From assembly GCA_019096065.1 (NCBI GenBank), contig JAGUCH010000007.1, positions 6,532,501-6,596,500 on the forward strand: DNA of 64,000 nt, read 5' to 3'. Below, one piece after another: positions 22,912 through 36,011 of the stretch; positions within the stretch are counted from its first letter, which is position 1; the number at the start of each line of letters is the position of its first letter. The notes beneath the pieces are model-generated. The model was not told where the DNA came from. It did no database searches and worked only from the letters and a program-made list of their open reading frames with translations. The stretch comes from Paracyclopina nana. Lineage: Eukaryota > Arthropoda > Copepoda > Cyclopoida > Cyclopettidae. Made by a program: the position numbers and the translations under genes.

Positions 22912-25349
22912 TTATGTGAAGTCAGTGACCACACTGTGCAAAGGTCTTCGGTCCTTGTACTCGAGGTAGTCTTTGATGGTCTTGGGCAAATTCAGTTCGG
23001 AAATTTTGCCTTGCTCAATGCGTTCTTTGTTAATGGTTTGACGGATGACGCGGCGACACAAATCCATCAGTGGCAAAGGTTCAGCTGCAAAAGCAAAAAA
23101 TATATAGAATAAATACTCAGGTATCAGAATGATCGTAACTCGAAAGCAAGAGTTTTTTTGAACCTCCTTTCTCAATATCTTTTTTTGAGTGACAGCCAAG
23201 TGTGTCGTGCAATTTAATTTGGTTTAGAGTTACATTTTTATTTTTTTCCTCCCCACATAAGAAAAAACTAAAGAAAAAAATCATGATCTCGATCCAGAAA
23301 AAGTTATTGACCAACCAATTTTAGTTTAAAAAACATTCAGTCTCCCTAACTGAAAACGACTATGGAAAATCACAACTAAGCCTTAATACTTTGAAGATTA
23401 GAAATGATAAAAAACACTCACGATCAAGTCCGCCGAGGTATTTCATGGTGATCTCGCAGTGACCCCAAACAGCCGAAACCATCAGGTATAGCTTTTTGCC
23501 TCGGAGGCCACGGAACGCAGGGCCCAAGTACTTGCCATCGACAACAAAGCCTAGGACTCCTTCGTCCATATCAAGCATAACTGCAAAATAATTGGATGCG
23601 ATCAAAATCACGAAATTCAGAGAGCATGGCCAAGATATGTTGTTACCTAGGAATTTGTCTGGAACTACAAAAGTCTCATCATGCTTCAGATTTGCAGGAT
23701 AAGTAATGCCCGGATTGACCTTGGAGTTGTGGTACACTTTGTTGCGGCCAAGATCCCAACCCCAGCTGTGCTCATTGTTGCCAACCAGACTTTGGTATCC
23801 AACGCTGTGAATTGGTGCTTCGGCTGAAAAGAGGACGGGGGTTGGGGCATGGCGAACCACGATTGAATAAAAGGGCACCATTACCTGTACTGACACCGAC
23901 GACAGCATGGGTTCCACGCTGTCTGGTGGACCACGTGATTTCGAAGAGGTGCAAGCCTCTCTCGTAGCCAACCTTTGCTCGAATGCAATCTGTGGACTGC
24001 GCAACTGGATGCCTGTGAAAGGTGAGCTTGTCGTCCTCCTTGACAAAAATGTTGTAGGACCGATCGTCCTGGTTCCAAGCATGCTTCAGCTGGACCTCTT
24101 TGCTCACGGAGGGCATGTCCATGAGCATTTCCAATCGCGGCGGAATTCGGTGGACGTATGTCAGCTCTTTGGAGCTGGTGCCCAGGCGATTTGCGCCATC
24201 GCGAGAAGAATGCTTCAAATTGCCTGCAGAAACATCAAATGTATCACAAAAAGTTCCCATTGGGAATTTGGATGCTGGCTTACCAAATTTGCTAGAGACG
24301 TTTCCCCCCATGGTTGCAGAGGAGCTGGCTGATGAGCTGTGATGACTGCGATGCCTTCTGGATCCTCGGTGAAGATTGGAGCTAGAGGAGGGGTCGTAAG
24401 GTGCGGCCTCGCCCCTGTCACGCCTACTTTTGGAAGACTTGGTCCGACCCCCACCCGAACTGCCGTTCAAGGAAGTGAGGCTTCGGTGACCTCGGCCTGA
24501 AATGTTGAGCATGGAGGAATAATGGCCGTCAACTATGAAGATGTTTTTTTCTTTTACCTGAGGATGACGACGACCTAGTGCTGTGGACGGAGGCTGAAGT
24601 CGAAGCTGTGGCCTCAACTGATGATCTGTAGCGCGAGGATCGACGCGTTTCGCGGCCTCCCGACGAAGCTGCTCCTGAGGATGAGGAGGAAGAGGCCACG
24701 CCTCCAGAGGCCCCACCCACTAGACTGGCTGGACTCGAACCACTCCCGTTGCTGAGGTTACTCGAGCTCCCACAAGTGTCTTGGTAACGGGTGTTGTAGA
24801 TTATGCGACCTTTGTACCTGAAACCGAGAGCAGAAAATTGAAGGAAACAGTCAGAAAAGTATATGACAATTATAGCGCGATCGACTTAATCATGTTAGCC
24901 AAGTTGTACCCTGATTTAGAGCTCGAATCTGGTGCCAAAGCCGCACTGCTACTCTCAGTGCTATCACCACTCAGCTCAACCTCTTCCTCGTCCTCCTCCT
25001 CTTCTTCGTCCTCCTGTTCCTCCTCCTCGTCTTCAAGCTCGAGGATCTCTAAGCTACTGACTTCGGCCAGCTGGTCAGCTGACGACTGGTCTGGTTTCGG
25101 CTTTTTGCAGCTGGCTAAGTTCTCGTGCTGAGCTGGAGGACAGCCGCAATAATCGCACAAAACTCGGCCCGAAACAGAAATGAAGGAATCGCAGTCCCCA
25201 CAAGCTTGGCATTGACCCCGTTGGACATTGCGGATGTCTCGAGTCATTGCTTTCCGCTTTTGACCCCTTGTTTTGCCAGCTTGATCTTGGGCACGTTGGC
25301 AATCTCGAATTGGATCCTGGAGATCAGAGTTGGTCCTTGACGACTTCAT
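22912..25349 (-). CDS. gus: Gustavus / SPSB SPRY-SOCS-box protein
   Basis: Substrate-recognition subunit of a Cullin-RING ubiquitin ligase; in flies gustavus binds Vasa through its SPRY domain and the SOCS box recruits Elongin B/C. Seven exons (25349-24910, 24817-24558, 24496-24284, 24233-23885, 23823-23648, 23580-23422, 23084-22912) sum to 1770 bases, 589 residues. The SPRY core is unmistakable: [71 protein letters not shown]. The SOCS box follows as [13 protein letters not shown]. Known members are near 270-280 residues; here about 300 extra residues precede the SPRY domain. They comprise a Cys-rich knuckle ([10 protein letters not shown] then [12 protein letters not shown]), a Glu/Asp run and a Ser/Gly/Arg-rich segment. 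The joins of the first three exons agree in phase, but an alternative 5' start inside exon 3 (ATGGGGGG, about 24313) is possible. Confidence 0.88.
23161..23320. repeat. Right arm of long inverted repeat at gus
   Basis: Reverse-complement partner of 22401-22560. It lies in the last gus intron (23085-23421). The two arms enclose about 600 bases, including the whole SOCS-box exon. Confidence 0.85.
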
Positions 25350-27330
25350 GATGCGCAAAGTCCTCGCGGATTTGACTTTCGAAATGAAATTCGACGCTCA
25401 ACGCTTTGCTGACATGCACACGAGGCACTCTCAATATTCTCAATATAAGAGGATTTTTGTGTACATTTTTGAAACTGAGAGCTGGCAAATCGACCAACTA
25501 AGTCGGGCGCGCTCACCGAGCGCCTATTTTTATCACTTTGTCATCTGCGAGTTCCTCAGAAGCTGTTTTTCTAGAATACAGGTTTTTTTAAAAACTGTAT
25601 CAAGAGCTTAAGCAGCAAAAAAATTAAGTTTGGCTCATCATTGGTCGTATTTGAAAGTTTCAAAGTGCCTTTGATTTAGTTTACTAATCGTTCTTTTGAC
25701 GAATTATTTTTCAAATTATATTGGCGCGGACTCCCTTCAGCTGCATGATAGTTAAAAAACTCGCGAAATCGCTGAGGTTAATTGAAAAATGAAAACTCAA
25801 ATGTGAATGGCCGTCTCAGTCCAATTGGAACTAAAACGTGAGCCGAATAATGCGAGGTGAATCCAAGTTACCAAGCAGAATTTTTCGAGTTCTTTGTTTT
25901 GACTCGACGATTTACGATTCTTTATGAGTCGTTTCCCGCCATGGTCTTTCTTGTTTCTTTTCTCAGCCTGGATCTCCCGCCGAGAGAGCAGGCTAAAAAC
26001 GGCGTCTGAATTACGTGAAATTCAGCCAACTTAACGAGTACGTATCTTTGCAGAATCTCAAGTCGGTTAAACCAACAAGAAGATGTTTGCCCAAGTCCCC
26101 GAGGCCTTTGGGGCCTCAAGTTGAGCCAAATAATCGTTGGTGGCCTCGACGACAATTTCGGAAAGGTAAGTGCAACTCTGACTTCCAATTCGGGATTGCC
26201 GCCGCACTGATCTGATTGCTGGAAGAGTCTGTGAGTGTGTTTTCTAGCAAGTTTTCTTCTTTCTTGCGTTGAATGAAGCCATGTTGGCTAGCGCAGCTGT
26301 ACTGATCGTGAATTGCTGCTCTGCAGCTTGGAGAGTCTCCAGCCCCAGGCAAAGTTGCCATCCCACGTTGCCGCTGCCAACAAAGATGGGCCAAAACGGC
26401 GGCCATGGCCGTTTTTCACCTGGCATTTGCCACACGAGGGAGGGCCATGGGTAGGGCTGCTATAGCGTTCATTCACGCGCTCCTGCAATGCCTTATTGGC
26501 CACGCTGCACGTAGGCGCGAGCAACCAGAGATCATCCACCTTTTTTTTCAAGGTCTCGCACGCAAGATTTCCTACAGCAGCTACTACTCACACGTATTGG
26601 AAGGCCTGTCGCAGTTGCCTGGCAAAAAGACCAGACAACAGCTTCATCATCCACTTAGGATACGGTCTGGACATGATCATCACGCAACGTGCGTGCAGAG
26701 CCGACTACCGAAATGTAATTTCGCTCCCCAGCCTCTTTAGACCACCTCAAAGCAGTCTTCTTCTCTCCTACCACGAAAGTTAAGCTCGGTCTCTCGTTTG
26801 CTTAACTCGATTAGCACGCGCGTTTTTGGCCTTTTCTCCAAAATCGGGTGCGGGGGGGGGCATCATTTTTTCCAAACTCACCATTGTACGTCCCTGTTAT
26901 CAATGGCCCATTCCTTCATGATGCCTGCAGGAGCCGTAGTAGCAGCTACAGCTACCACGACTGCTGTACGTTGGACTCTGGCAATCTGGCTGGACCATTC
27001 CAAGGTGGGAAAGCTCACTGGTCAGTGCAGAAATTGCTAGCCCACTTTAGCACACTTTGAGCAAACGTTCAGCTACTTGTCTTGGGATCCTTCCTCGGAA
27101 CTTGAGCAGAGCTGCTGGTGATTTCTGCTTCTCTGGTGGTGTTGTTGCAGCCAAGCGTTTTCCCTTCTAACTGAGAGAGCCGAGAGAGCCAGCAAAACAG
27201 CTGACACCATCCTCTCTGGCCAAACTAGACAGAGAGGGCTGGAGGAGGGGGGGAAATTGGATCGATTTACTACTGCTGCTCTGACTGCGCTTCCAGCCAA
27301 CTCGTGCTTTCCCTCACTCACACTCCCCTT
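25350..27330. other. GC-richer region upstream of gus
   Basis: Clearly higher GC than the flanks, with many overlapping open frames on both strands, as expected from composition alone. On the plus strand a consensus donor (GGAAAG then GTAAGT, about 26165) ends an open stretch holding RPLGPQVEPNNRWWPRRQ. Another exon-like piece lies between an acceptor near 26931 and a donor near 27004. These could be 5' exons of a plus-strand gene divergent from gus, or upstream gus exons and regulatory DNA. I cannot join them into a protein. Confidence 0.35.
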
Positions 27331-30300
27331 TCATGGTACGCTGGCTTGGACGTTTATCCCTTTGATGAATCATGATCAAATCCAAGCTTTAAGCCATGGC
27401 TAGAGTATTCTTCCCTCATTTTTGGATTTTCAAAGATGATCTGCCAAGATGACCCAGTTAGGTTTACTACTAATTATTGGCTTGTTTACAATGCATCAAC
27501 ATTTGAATGGTGCTATAGAGGGTGGTGCTTTTTTTGGTTCGCGTTGCTATTTAAGCGTGGCTTTCCTTGGCATTAGTCGATAGTTGGCCAGCAGTTCTGG
27601 CGCTATTACTATTTGATGAAATAATGGATGCACTTGGCTGTGACCAGATTGTGCCAATTTCCTTTGTTTGCTATTTATTATTACTATTCTATTGATTTCA
27701 AACAGCTGGTGACGAGCTAAAGAGTCAAGCTTGCTGACTACTGCTTCATACTGATGGATCTGATTTCCGGCTGAAATATGAGGACTTGTGACCTTCTGAG
27801 AGTCATTTTCCCGTCTCTCTACGAGTTGACAAACAGCTTTGTTTCCATAATGATCATGATGTAGTTTTCATATGTTTGATGGTCTTGGCTCGTTTCTGCG
27901 GTCAGCCAATCTTAGCCACATATTTTATACCCTATGCTAAATCTGCGCGCATTTGCCTTTTTTCCGCGGATCTTTGCGCAATCGCCTCACGCAACCTTGG
28001 CCTTATTTTCGATATCAGCAGGGAGCTGAGCAAAAAAATGATAATAATTATCCTCCTTTGTGGCAATAGGATTCCGCCTGCACCCAAATCCCAATAGATG
28101 GCGTCAGTAAAAGACATCCAAAGCGTGCGCGTAAAAAAGTAGCCCATTTTTCTTGCTCTATGATGACGTCACAGTCTTCATTTGAAATGTAAACAACAAC
28201 AATTTTTGTTTTCCAGGAAAATCTAAGCCATGTAAGCAACTAAAACAAAGCTTGTAACATTTCTGATAGTTCAAGGAATCAATTGGTGTGCTCATTGTTA
28301 AATTTCATGCAAGTCAAAGAATTCTTTTCCATTAGCCACATCATAACCAGGAACTTGTCTTCCCCATGACAGATCAAATTATAGCTCAAAATAGCCTTAG
28401 GCTTAGTTATTCCAGTTTTTTGAGCAATCAAAACAAAGTTGCTGCTTCAGAATAAACCATTCAAAAATAGCCACTTCTAATTCAGAAAAGCCAGTCTATC
28501 AAAAAAATGATGGAAAACATGCTTTCTGGAAATTATGTTGCCCATGCTACAGTTTTTGTGCTGGCAAGAAAAGCAAGCCCATTTTCATCATTTTTTCAAG
28601 ATAGTTCCAACAAAATTTGGAATTTTACATGGTGCAAGCATTTGCAATATGGGTACTACTAAATAAAATTAACTTGAAATGTGTTAAGTTTGGGGCTCAC
28701 TATGGTTCCTGATGCACCAGCAAGTCAACAATTTAGAAACTAGCAGAAAACCGTTTTGGATGTCCTAAGCCAGGACAAAAAAAGACATCCAAAACTTAGA
28801 AAAAAATCCGTTCGGACAGATATGGTCGTGGGAAGTGTTCCCTATAATTAGCCATTTTCCCTCTGGGGCAAGGAGCATGCCTGATTGAACTGCCATAATA
28901 GTTTTGCTGCTTTGATGTACATATAATAAGTACACCTGGCCTGGCATCGTTTGTCATTCATGTGTGTGTGTGTGTGCAAAAGCGTGGTTTTTATCCTCCT
29001 GGCATGTGGAAAAGTGGACAGGAAAGCCCTACATAATGTATATCTTTTTGTGAATAAAATGTGGAATTTTTATGTGTTATACCTTTTTTACTTATGCTAG
29101 TACAACGAACTGTGGAGATCATTGCCCTTGCCTCAACTTGAACAGTTAGGCTTCAAGGACTCACACGGAAGTGTTGTACGAACAGTTACCAGGATAGCGC
29201 GAGCTGGCTACAAAACGTTACGAGCAGCTTCCTTGTTGTTTATTATGGACGAAACAGTTAGCCCCTCAACAAAGAATGCGGATTGTTTTTTAGCCAACGA
29301 CTGCACAAGCATTTTCCTCCTCCTCTGTGTATTTTGCTGAGCTCTGCTTGTTTTCAGCTAGGGATGACGAGTAATTTAGCGAGCCTTTGACGATGTTGCT
29401 CACTGCAAAGTCAGCAGATTTTCCCTTTGAGATTTTAGATGTTTGCCTTGAGCAAATGGAGGGCCCTCTCAGTGCGACATAAAACGTGATACAAGTTTTG
29501 TAACAAAGCTTGAATTTTGATAATCAACAGGATCTTTTGGGCAGAGAAGGGCCCGCCCACTCCAGTCCTTAGCCCTTAATTTGCCACTTGTTTGACAATG
29601 AGCGTTTAGCTTCCTCCTACTCTGCCATTCTTCTTGGCCTTAAAATGAATTTCCCCACTCAGTCCTTCTGATTCACGTGGCCCTGCTCGTGAGGTCATTT
29701 CCTAGCAAAACTGTTCAGGTCGCGTGGCAGGTAGCATAGCCTTCCTTGGTTATGACGAGGTCATGGCATTCAACTTTTATATTCAAGGGGATGTGAGTTT
29801 CACGAAGCTCGTATCTCGCAATATCCTCTTATTGAATGTCAATGCATATAATGCTCCCTTTTTTCTCAAGTTATAACTGTTTTTTTGCTTTACTTGCTTG
29901 AATCCTATTTAATGATTCTAGTTTTTCCCCCCCTCCCTCTCCCTCTTTTTTTAGAATTGGGAGGGAGTTTTATTAGCAAATCCCAGGGTCAGTCATGGCA
30001 TTTAGGACACGTGGGCAATGCACTGGGGTTTTGTGGGTGATAACTTTGGTCCTATATGTATTTTATATAGCTTAGAGCCATGAGCAGGAGGCAGCCAAAT
30101 GGCAGTAAATTGTTGATGTTGCTGATCTCAAAAATGAGCTTGGCTCAAACAATTATGACTATTAGATTTGCGTCCATTATTAGGGACTCTGTGGCATTAG
30201 ATGATACTATTATGTCGTTCCCAGAATCGAACGGAAATGCCGGGTTCAAGTACGTTTACACTTGCTTTAAGCCACGATCTAGTATGTCTCTACCTTAGGT

Positions 30301-33290
30301 CTCTTCTGGTCCATGACTAATTATGAAGCAGGGTCTTGATAATGCATGTCCTGCTTGATGTATTTCCTCTTTGAAGTAATATCTCTTCAACCTGGTTAGC
30401 CTTTATTGCTGCCATGTCCTGATTTGCTGATTCGCAATTTCAACATACTATTCTCCTTGGAAGGAGGTGAATGCACCCTTCAGGTTCATCACAGCAGTTC
30501 AAAGCTGCGCAGGTTGGTTCCCAGCAGCATCCACCAAGTGGCAATGACCTTGGACAAGCTGCTGCAAGAATTGACAAAGCAAAGCCAAAAAGCGAATAGG
30601 TTGCGAGACAAATCTTGGCTGCATGCTGCTGCTGCTGCTAGGGGAGAATCACCTTTGTCTGCTTGCTTGCCAGACTGGATGATATTTTTCATATTGTGTC
30701 TGAAGTAGCTTGGGATAAACAGATGGAAGCTGAAAAAAGCCATGCTAAATGCTTTTTTCCATCCATGCCATTCCAGCCTATATTTATGCGATTCAAAAGC
30801 TCGCTTTTGGCTTTGTCTGAGGTGCTTTTGCAAAATAATTATTGCACAAAGTGATGTGGTTTCCAGCATCAATTTGGCAGACAGGAAGTCTTTTTGTAGC
30901 TCTTCTCTTTCTGTGCACAGTAAATTTCAATTTCAGGGAATCATGAGAGTTACAATGTGCTACGAATAACTGATGCATTAAAAAGTGGCGCTAGACAACC
31001 GAGTGACCTTCACCCCTCTATTACTTCACAGGAATATATATCGCACGTGACTCCAAGTTTGGTCTATTAGTACCACCAGTTTTTCAAATCCGGCGACCCT
31101 CACCTGGCTCCAGATAATTTAACGCTAAAAGGGCTAACTTTTAGCCTTTCGCCCTACTAGCTAGCATATTAATGCACTAAGCTTACAGCGATTCAACGTA
31201 GATAGATATATGCTTTAAAAATGCATGAAATCCCGTTTTTTCAAGCTTTGCACCGCGCACACATGTTAGCAATGTCAGATAGATGCTTCATGATCACTTC
31301 TTTGTCCTTAGCCAAGTGGCTTGAACGCACCTATCTATTCAAAGCCATCACGCCGTGTCACACAATTATGCTATTACATCCATTGCAATAAAATGCAAAA
31401 CCTAGCCAATACATTTGATGGAATGGCAGCTGTTGTCTTTAGCTGACTTTCCCAGCTCTTAACTTGCTCTCAGGAGAGATATTTTTGTGTGTGTACTCTA
31501 AAGAGAACTGGTTGTAGCTGTCACGTTTTTCAGCCTCATGGGATTTCAAGAAGTATTTTTTTGCAATGGCGAAATCGATAATCAGTAACAGTGTAAAGGT
31601 TGCATGTTTCAGCCAAGCCAATGGACAAGTCTATCACTACATTTCTGTAACACGAATTAGGTCTCGTTTTTTAAGACTATGCAATATAAAAGCTGTATAG
31701 TGCTGTGTTTTCAGACGTTTAGAATGAATGGCGGCAATACTTCTGGATAAAAATACTTTTACGTCCATCAAGCCTATATTAGCTGCCAAATGGCTTTTTC
31801 ATTTTTATCAGTCAATAACAAGTCTTTCCCATGCTAGTGAGGCAACTAGAACCTCGTTCCACTTTAAGAGAATTAGCTATTCTTCTAAGTTTGCAAGGGC
31901 TAGCAGCTAGCTCGTGCTATGTGCTAGTGGTTTTGTGTTACTTTGCAAATCCTGCAATGAGAAAAGTTTAAATCCTTTCTCTATTAACTTGAATTCAGTA
32001 GCGGCTGTTGCCTGGTAAATAGAGCTAAATCGGTCAAGGCAGGAAAGTTTTCTTGGAAAGTTGGTCACTATACTACACGCCATACAAGCTGGCAACCTAA
32101 AGTTGGCATGCATAGATTGTTGACAAGCAGCACTTGAAGAAGAAGCAGCTCTTCTTCTCAGCCTTTAGGGCTAAAGTTTGCTAATTCCACCACACATACC
32201 AATCTTGGCAACCTGAGGAGAGCAAATCAGTCCCCCTTTTTTCACCTTACCGTAGTTCACCAGCTTCTCTCCATATGCCCTGTTCTGATAATGAGCACAA
32301 AAATTAGGTCTAATTAGACCAGAGCTCTTTCTTGGCATGCCCCCAACTACTAGTCCTTATAGATCTAGATGGAACAATTCCTGCTACAAAATGGGCCATT
32401 ACACATACCTGAAAGTAGGGAAATAAAAAGGATTTAGAATAGTTGTGTGCATACTTTTTTATTGATGATCAATACTGGCCGATGCCTAGGCTGCATATCA
32501 CAGGAAGGAAGTTCCGCTTTTGCTGCCAGAAATATCGTGGACGAATCAACGATTTATTTATAAATGGCCTCAAAAAACCTTCACTATCAAGTTACATATG
32601 CATAGCTGTGGAGAAGGTCTTAAAGATGCTTCGCACTTATCCTCTCATGTCAAAATAAACTTTAGTGGCTTTTGTTTGACAACCCCTCATTTCATGGGGA
32701 AAAACACTAAGCTTCTGACTTTCCTCAAAACAGCAGTTAATTGGAATGCTAAATGACCGTAACTAGCTAAGGGAGGTGGCTGCTGCAGGCCTGAATTGCT
32801 TTTTTACCATGCCTGAAAATGCATTTCACATCTTCTTAGGAATGTCGGTGCTAATCCTTGAATTTTTCTTTGCACTAGCCCGCCCCTTTTAAAGCACAGT
32901 AGCTGCATGCTACGGTGGCCAAGTGGGGTGAAAATCTTGAAATTCTTTAAAATTATCGAGGATGCTCTTTCTGCACTTTGTTTTTGTCACTCACCAGGAT
33001 AACGTTTAAGTTATTCTTATCAGCTGTCAAGCTTCCCTGCCCGTTATATTTAAAAATCGGCTAAAATTATTCAAATCTTTGAAAAGAAAAAGAACTGAAT
33101 TTTTATGAAACATAAAAGTGTTGTCCTTTGGCATTGCGTCACGTATTTCACGGGTTATTTTACTAGATAAACGAGGGGCATCATGCCTCGTTTATCATAC
33201 TTATCTCATCAGGCAGAAACTGAGGTTTTACCCAGTTCAACAATAAAAGCATATTGTGTCACATATATTCGTGAGTGTCGTACTCTCAAC
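27331..33290. other. Long stretch without recognisable genes
   Basis: About 6 kb with no exon I can support. Visible items are a short TG dinucleotide run at about 28961-28977, a palindromic TGACGTCA at about 28163-28170, and C/T-rich tracts near 29930-29950. Open frames of 60-127 codons here show no motif or splice context. Confidence 0.45.
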
Positions 33291-35855
33291 ATGGCAACTG
33301 CAGAGGAGACAACATCTTTAGTGGCTGGTAAGTCTATTTTATTGATGAATTGCTCCAATAGTGCCGTAATAATGCTGTTGCTACTTTTTATGTACTTGGT
33401 AGCCAAAGGCCATGCAGATGAGGAAGAACAGAAGCCACCGGAAAACCAAACTCTGAGCAAAAAACGAGTCTTGTTTATCGCAATTTCAGTTGCGAGTGGA
33501 TACTTCGGATGGGGTCTGATGCTATCACTGCAGCCCTCATTTTACCCCTCTGTGGCTGAAATGAAGGGAGCCACCCCTTCTCAATATGGATTTGTATTTG
33601 GCATCATCAATTTGGCTGCTCTGATCTTTGCACCAATTTTCAGCCACTTTGGACACGCCATTGGCCCGAAATTACTCTACAATGGCGGTGCCTTGTTACA
33701 GGCTATTATGGCTATTAGTTTTGGATTTCTCATCTACTGTGAGTCAGCCACGTTGTTCATTGGGCTGAGTTATGCTATCAGATTTGTCGATGGAATTGGC
33801 GAGGCGGCCACGTGGGGAGCTGTTGTGTCGATTCTCATGAAACTGTTCCCAGACAGAGTGACACAAGTGATGTCATGGACTGAAACGTTTTTCGGACTTG
33901 GATATATGCTGGGTAACTGGGTCAATATATAGGGCTTGAAATCAGTAATTGCATAATAACTGCAGTAACAGCAGCTGTATCATGTTCTATATATTCTGTA
34001 GCTACAGAAAAAGTTGGCCTCTGCGGTTGTAAATATGTACAGAAGCCCTTATAGCCTTGATACTTGTTTGCAACTTTTCACCTTACTACCAAATCATGAA
34101 TTAATATCTGATCTCGATTCGATGATCATCTTCCTTACAAATTTTGGCTGCTCAAAAGTGACCTTAATGACTGCTTGAAGAAGGAAAAACTTAATATTGG
34201 AATGTTTTCCTTGAGTTTGTAGTTGAACTTTGCATATACCTGGCCTAGCTAGAAATCAAGATGAAGTTAAGCTGACATTTTTGAAGCTTGGATCCAGTCC
34301 AATTTTGAAAATTATCAATAAAGGCAGCTAGCTAACTTGACTGGTATGCTTTGTAGCCCACAGGAAGTCCCATAAAAAAGCCCAAAGAGCTGATGGTGGA
34401 GCTTTGCAAGTCGGTTGAAAAGTTTGACTTTTGGCTCTTCAGATCTATCTTCTTCCTTTTGGAGTATACTAGTCGACTTCATAGCAATAGAGAGGCTTGC
34501 TTGAGCTTGACGAGCCGAGAAGTTTCATAAAGCTTTCCCTGCTAACTTTAGGACCAGCCTTGGGCTCCGCACTCTACATAGCTGGTGGCTTTTTGCTCCC
34601 ATTTCTCGTGGTTGGCACTTGGAGTTTGATTATAACTGTGTGCATCTTCTTTGCAATTCCCAATGTGCAGGCTGACCACAGGAAAGATGGCCAGGACACA
34701 GGGGATGCTAAGTATGACAGCAGGACTTATTTTGATGTCAGTCCAAAAATAACAATTGCAGGCAAGCCCTGTCTTTGAAAAGCCTGTTCAAGTCAGGCTC
34801 CATTTTGCTGCCATTTTTCAACAATTTTCTGTGCATTTGTGGCAGTGGCATGATTGAATCCATGCTGGAGCCACATATGAAGAACAATGCTGGGGCAGAC
34901 CAGATGGATGTGAGCAATGCTTTCCTCATTTTTGGAGCCCTCTACATGTTTTTCACTCCAGTGATTGGCTATGTAAGTAAGGCCAAGCACAGTACAACTG
35001 ATCATGCTATGCATTTTGATATTGCAGCTCTGTGACAAAGTCAAGTACCCTGTACTGTTGTCAATGTTTGGAGATTTGGCCATGTTTGTCAGCCATCTCT
35101 TGATTGGGCCAGTTCCATTTATCAACATTCTTCCAAATGTTGCATTAATTCAGGTATGCTTTTCCCAGCCCTCCCCGTTGCTCTAACCCCTAGCCTGCTA
35201 GCTTTAGGAGCTCACATTCTGTCACGAACATGATTTAATCAGGCTATGAGAACCCTTGCTGATCACAAAAGGGTTATTTTCAGGGTATGGTTGCTCTCAA
35301 TGGTGTTGGAGATGCGGCTGTGATGGTGTCTACCTTTGGCAGAGCCCAAAAAGCTGCCATTCGCCTAGGCTTCAAAGATGACATTGACACATATTTGGTG
35401 TGTTCAGGTAAGTGTCAACTCAAGCTCCAACCTTTCTCCCCTTGTGTTCATCTACCGACTCGGAGCTTTCAGATCATAAGGGGGAAACTTGAGTCTTTGT
35501 CAAGTGTAGTACAACTTGGCAAACGACATAATTTTCAAAATTGCTTTCGTGTAACGCCAATAATGCCTAGGGATAAAATTGGCTTGCCCAGGAATTGAGA
35601 TTATAATACCCTTATAAGCTGATTGAGTCATGCGCCATGAAAGATAACTTATTATTTCCAGGCATGTGGTCAGCCTCGTTCTTTTTGGGCAATTTTGTGG
35701 GCCCAACTGTGGCTGGCATCGTGGTGGGTGCAGTGGGCTTTCGATCAGCAGGCCTGGGATTTGGCAGCATATACGTGGTCACGTTTTGCTTGGACCTCGC
35801 GGATCTTCTCTACCAGACCCGAAGAAAGCCCGAGGGCTACACCAAACTGAACTAA
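33291..35855 (+). CDS. MFS transporter, SLC18B1-like
   Basis: Major facilitator superfamily carrier resembling the vesicular amine transporter relative SLC18B1, reported as a vesicular polyamine transporter in vertebrates; substrate here is inferred only. Seven exons (33291-33327, 33418-33912, 34552-34711, 34762-34972, 35028-35153, 35284-35407, 35662-35855) total 1347 bases, 448 residues, normal for the family. The N-terminus is short and acidic (MATAEETTSLVADEEEQKPP), followed by membrane segments starting RVLFIAISVASGYFGWGLML. Helices 4-5 carry RFVDGIGEAATWGAVVSIL, and helix 5 continues GYMLGPALGSALYIAGGF. The last helices include GMWSASFFLGNFVGPTVAG, close to the family signature. The C-terminus is short and basic. 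ATG 33291 was chosen because the first intron then restores one continuous frame; the longer open frame upstream (from 33183) lacks a better start. Confidence 0.85.
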
Positions 35856-36011
35856 GAGCTACTAGCATGACTATCCTCCACAAAGTGTCTCAACAAGATC
35901 ATATGCAAACTGATTCAGGAAATTGCGAACGCTTGAGCTAAAAGCGATCACAATTCTCTGAATCGGGCTGTATATATACATAAGAGTTAAATATGTCAAG
36001 AAGTGAGCAGC

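Noticed and set aside
27545-27565. Shared string ctatttaagcgtggc with about 45301-45315
   Set aside because: Similarity does not extend beyond about 16 bases; no evidence of a repeat family.
28161-28172. TGACGTCA cAMP-response-like sites here and at about 45503-45510
   Set aside because: An 8-base palindrome is expected about once per 65 kb by chance, and no gene start lies next to either site.
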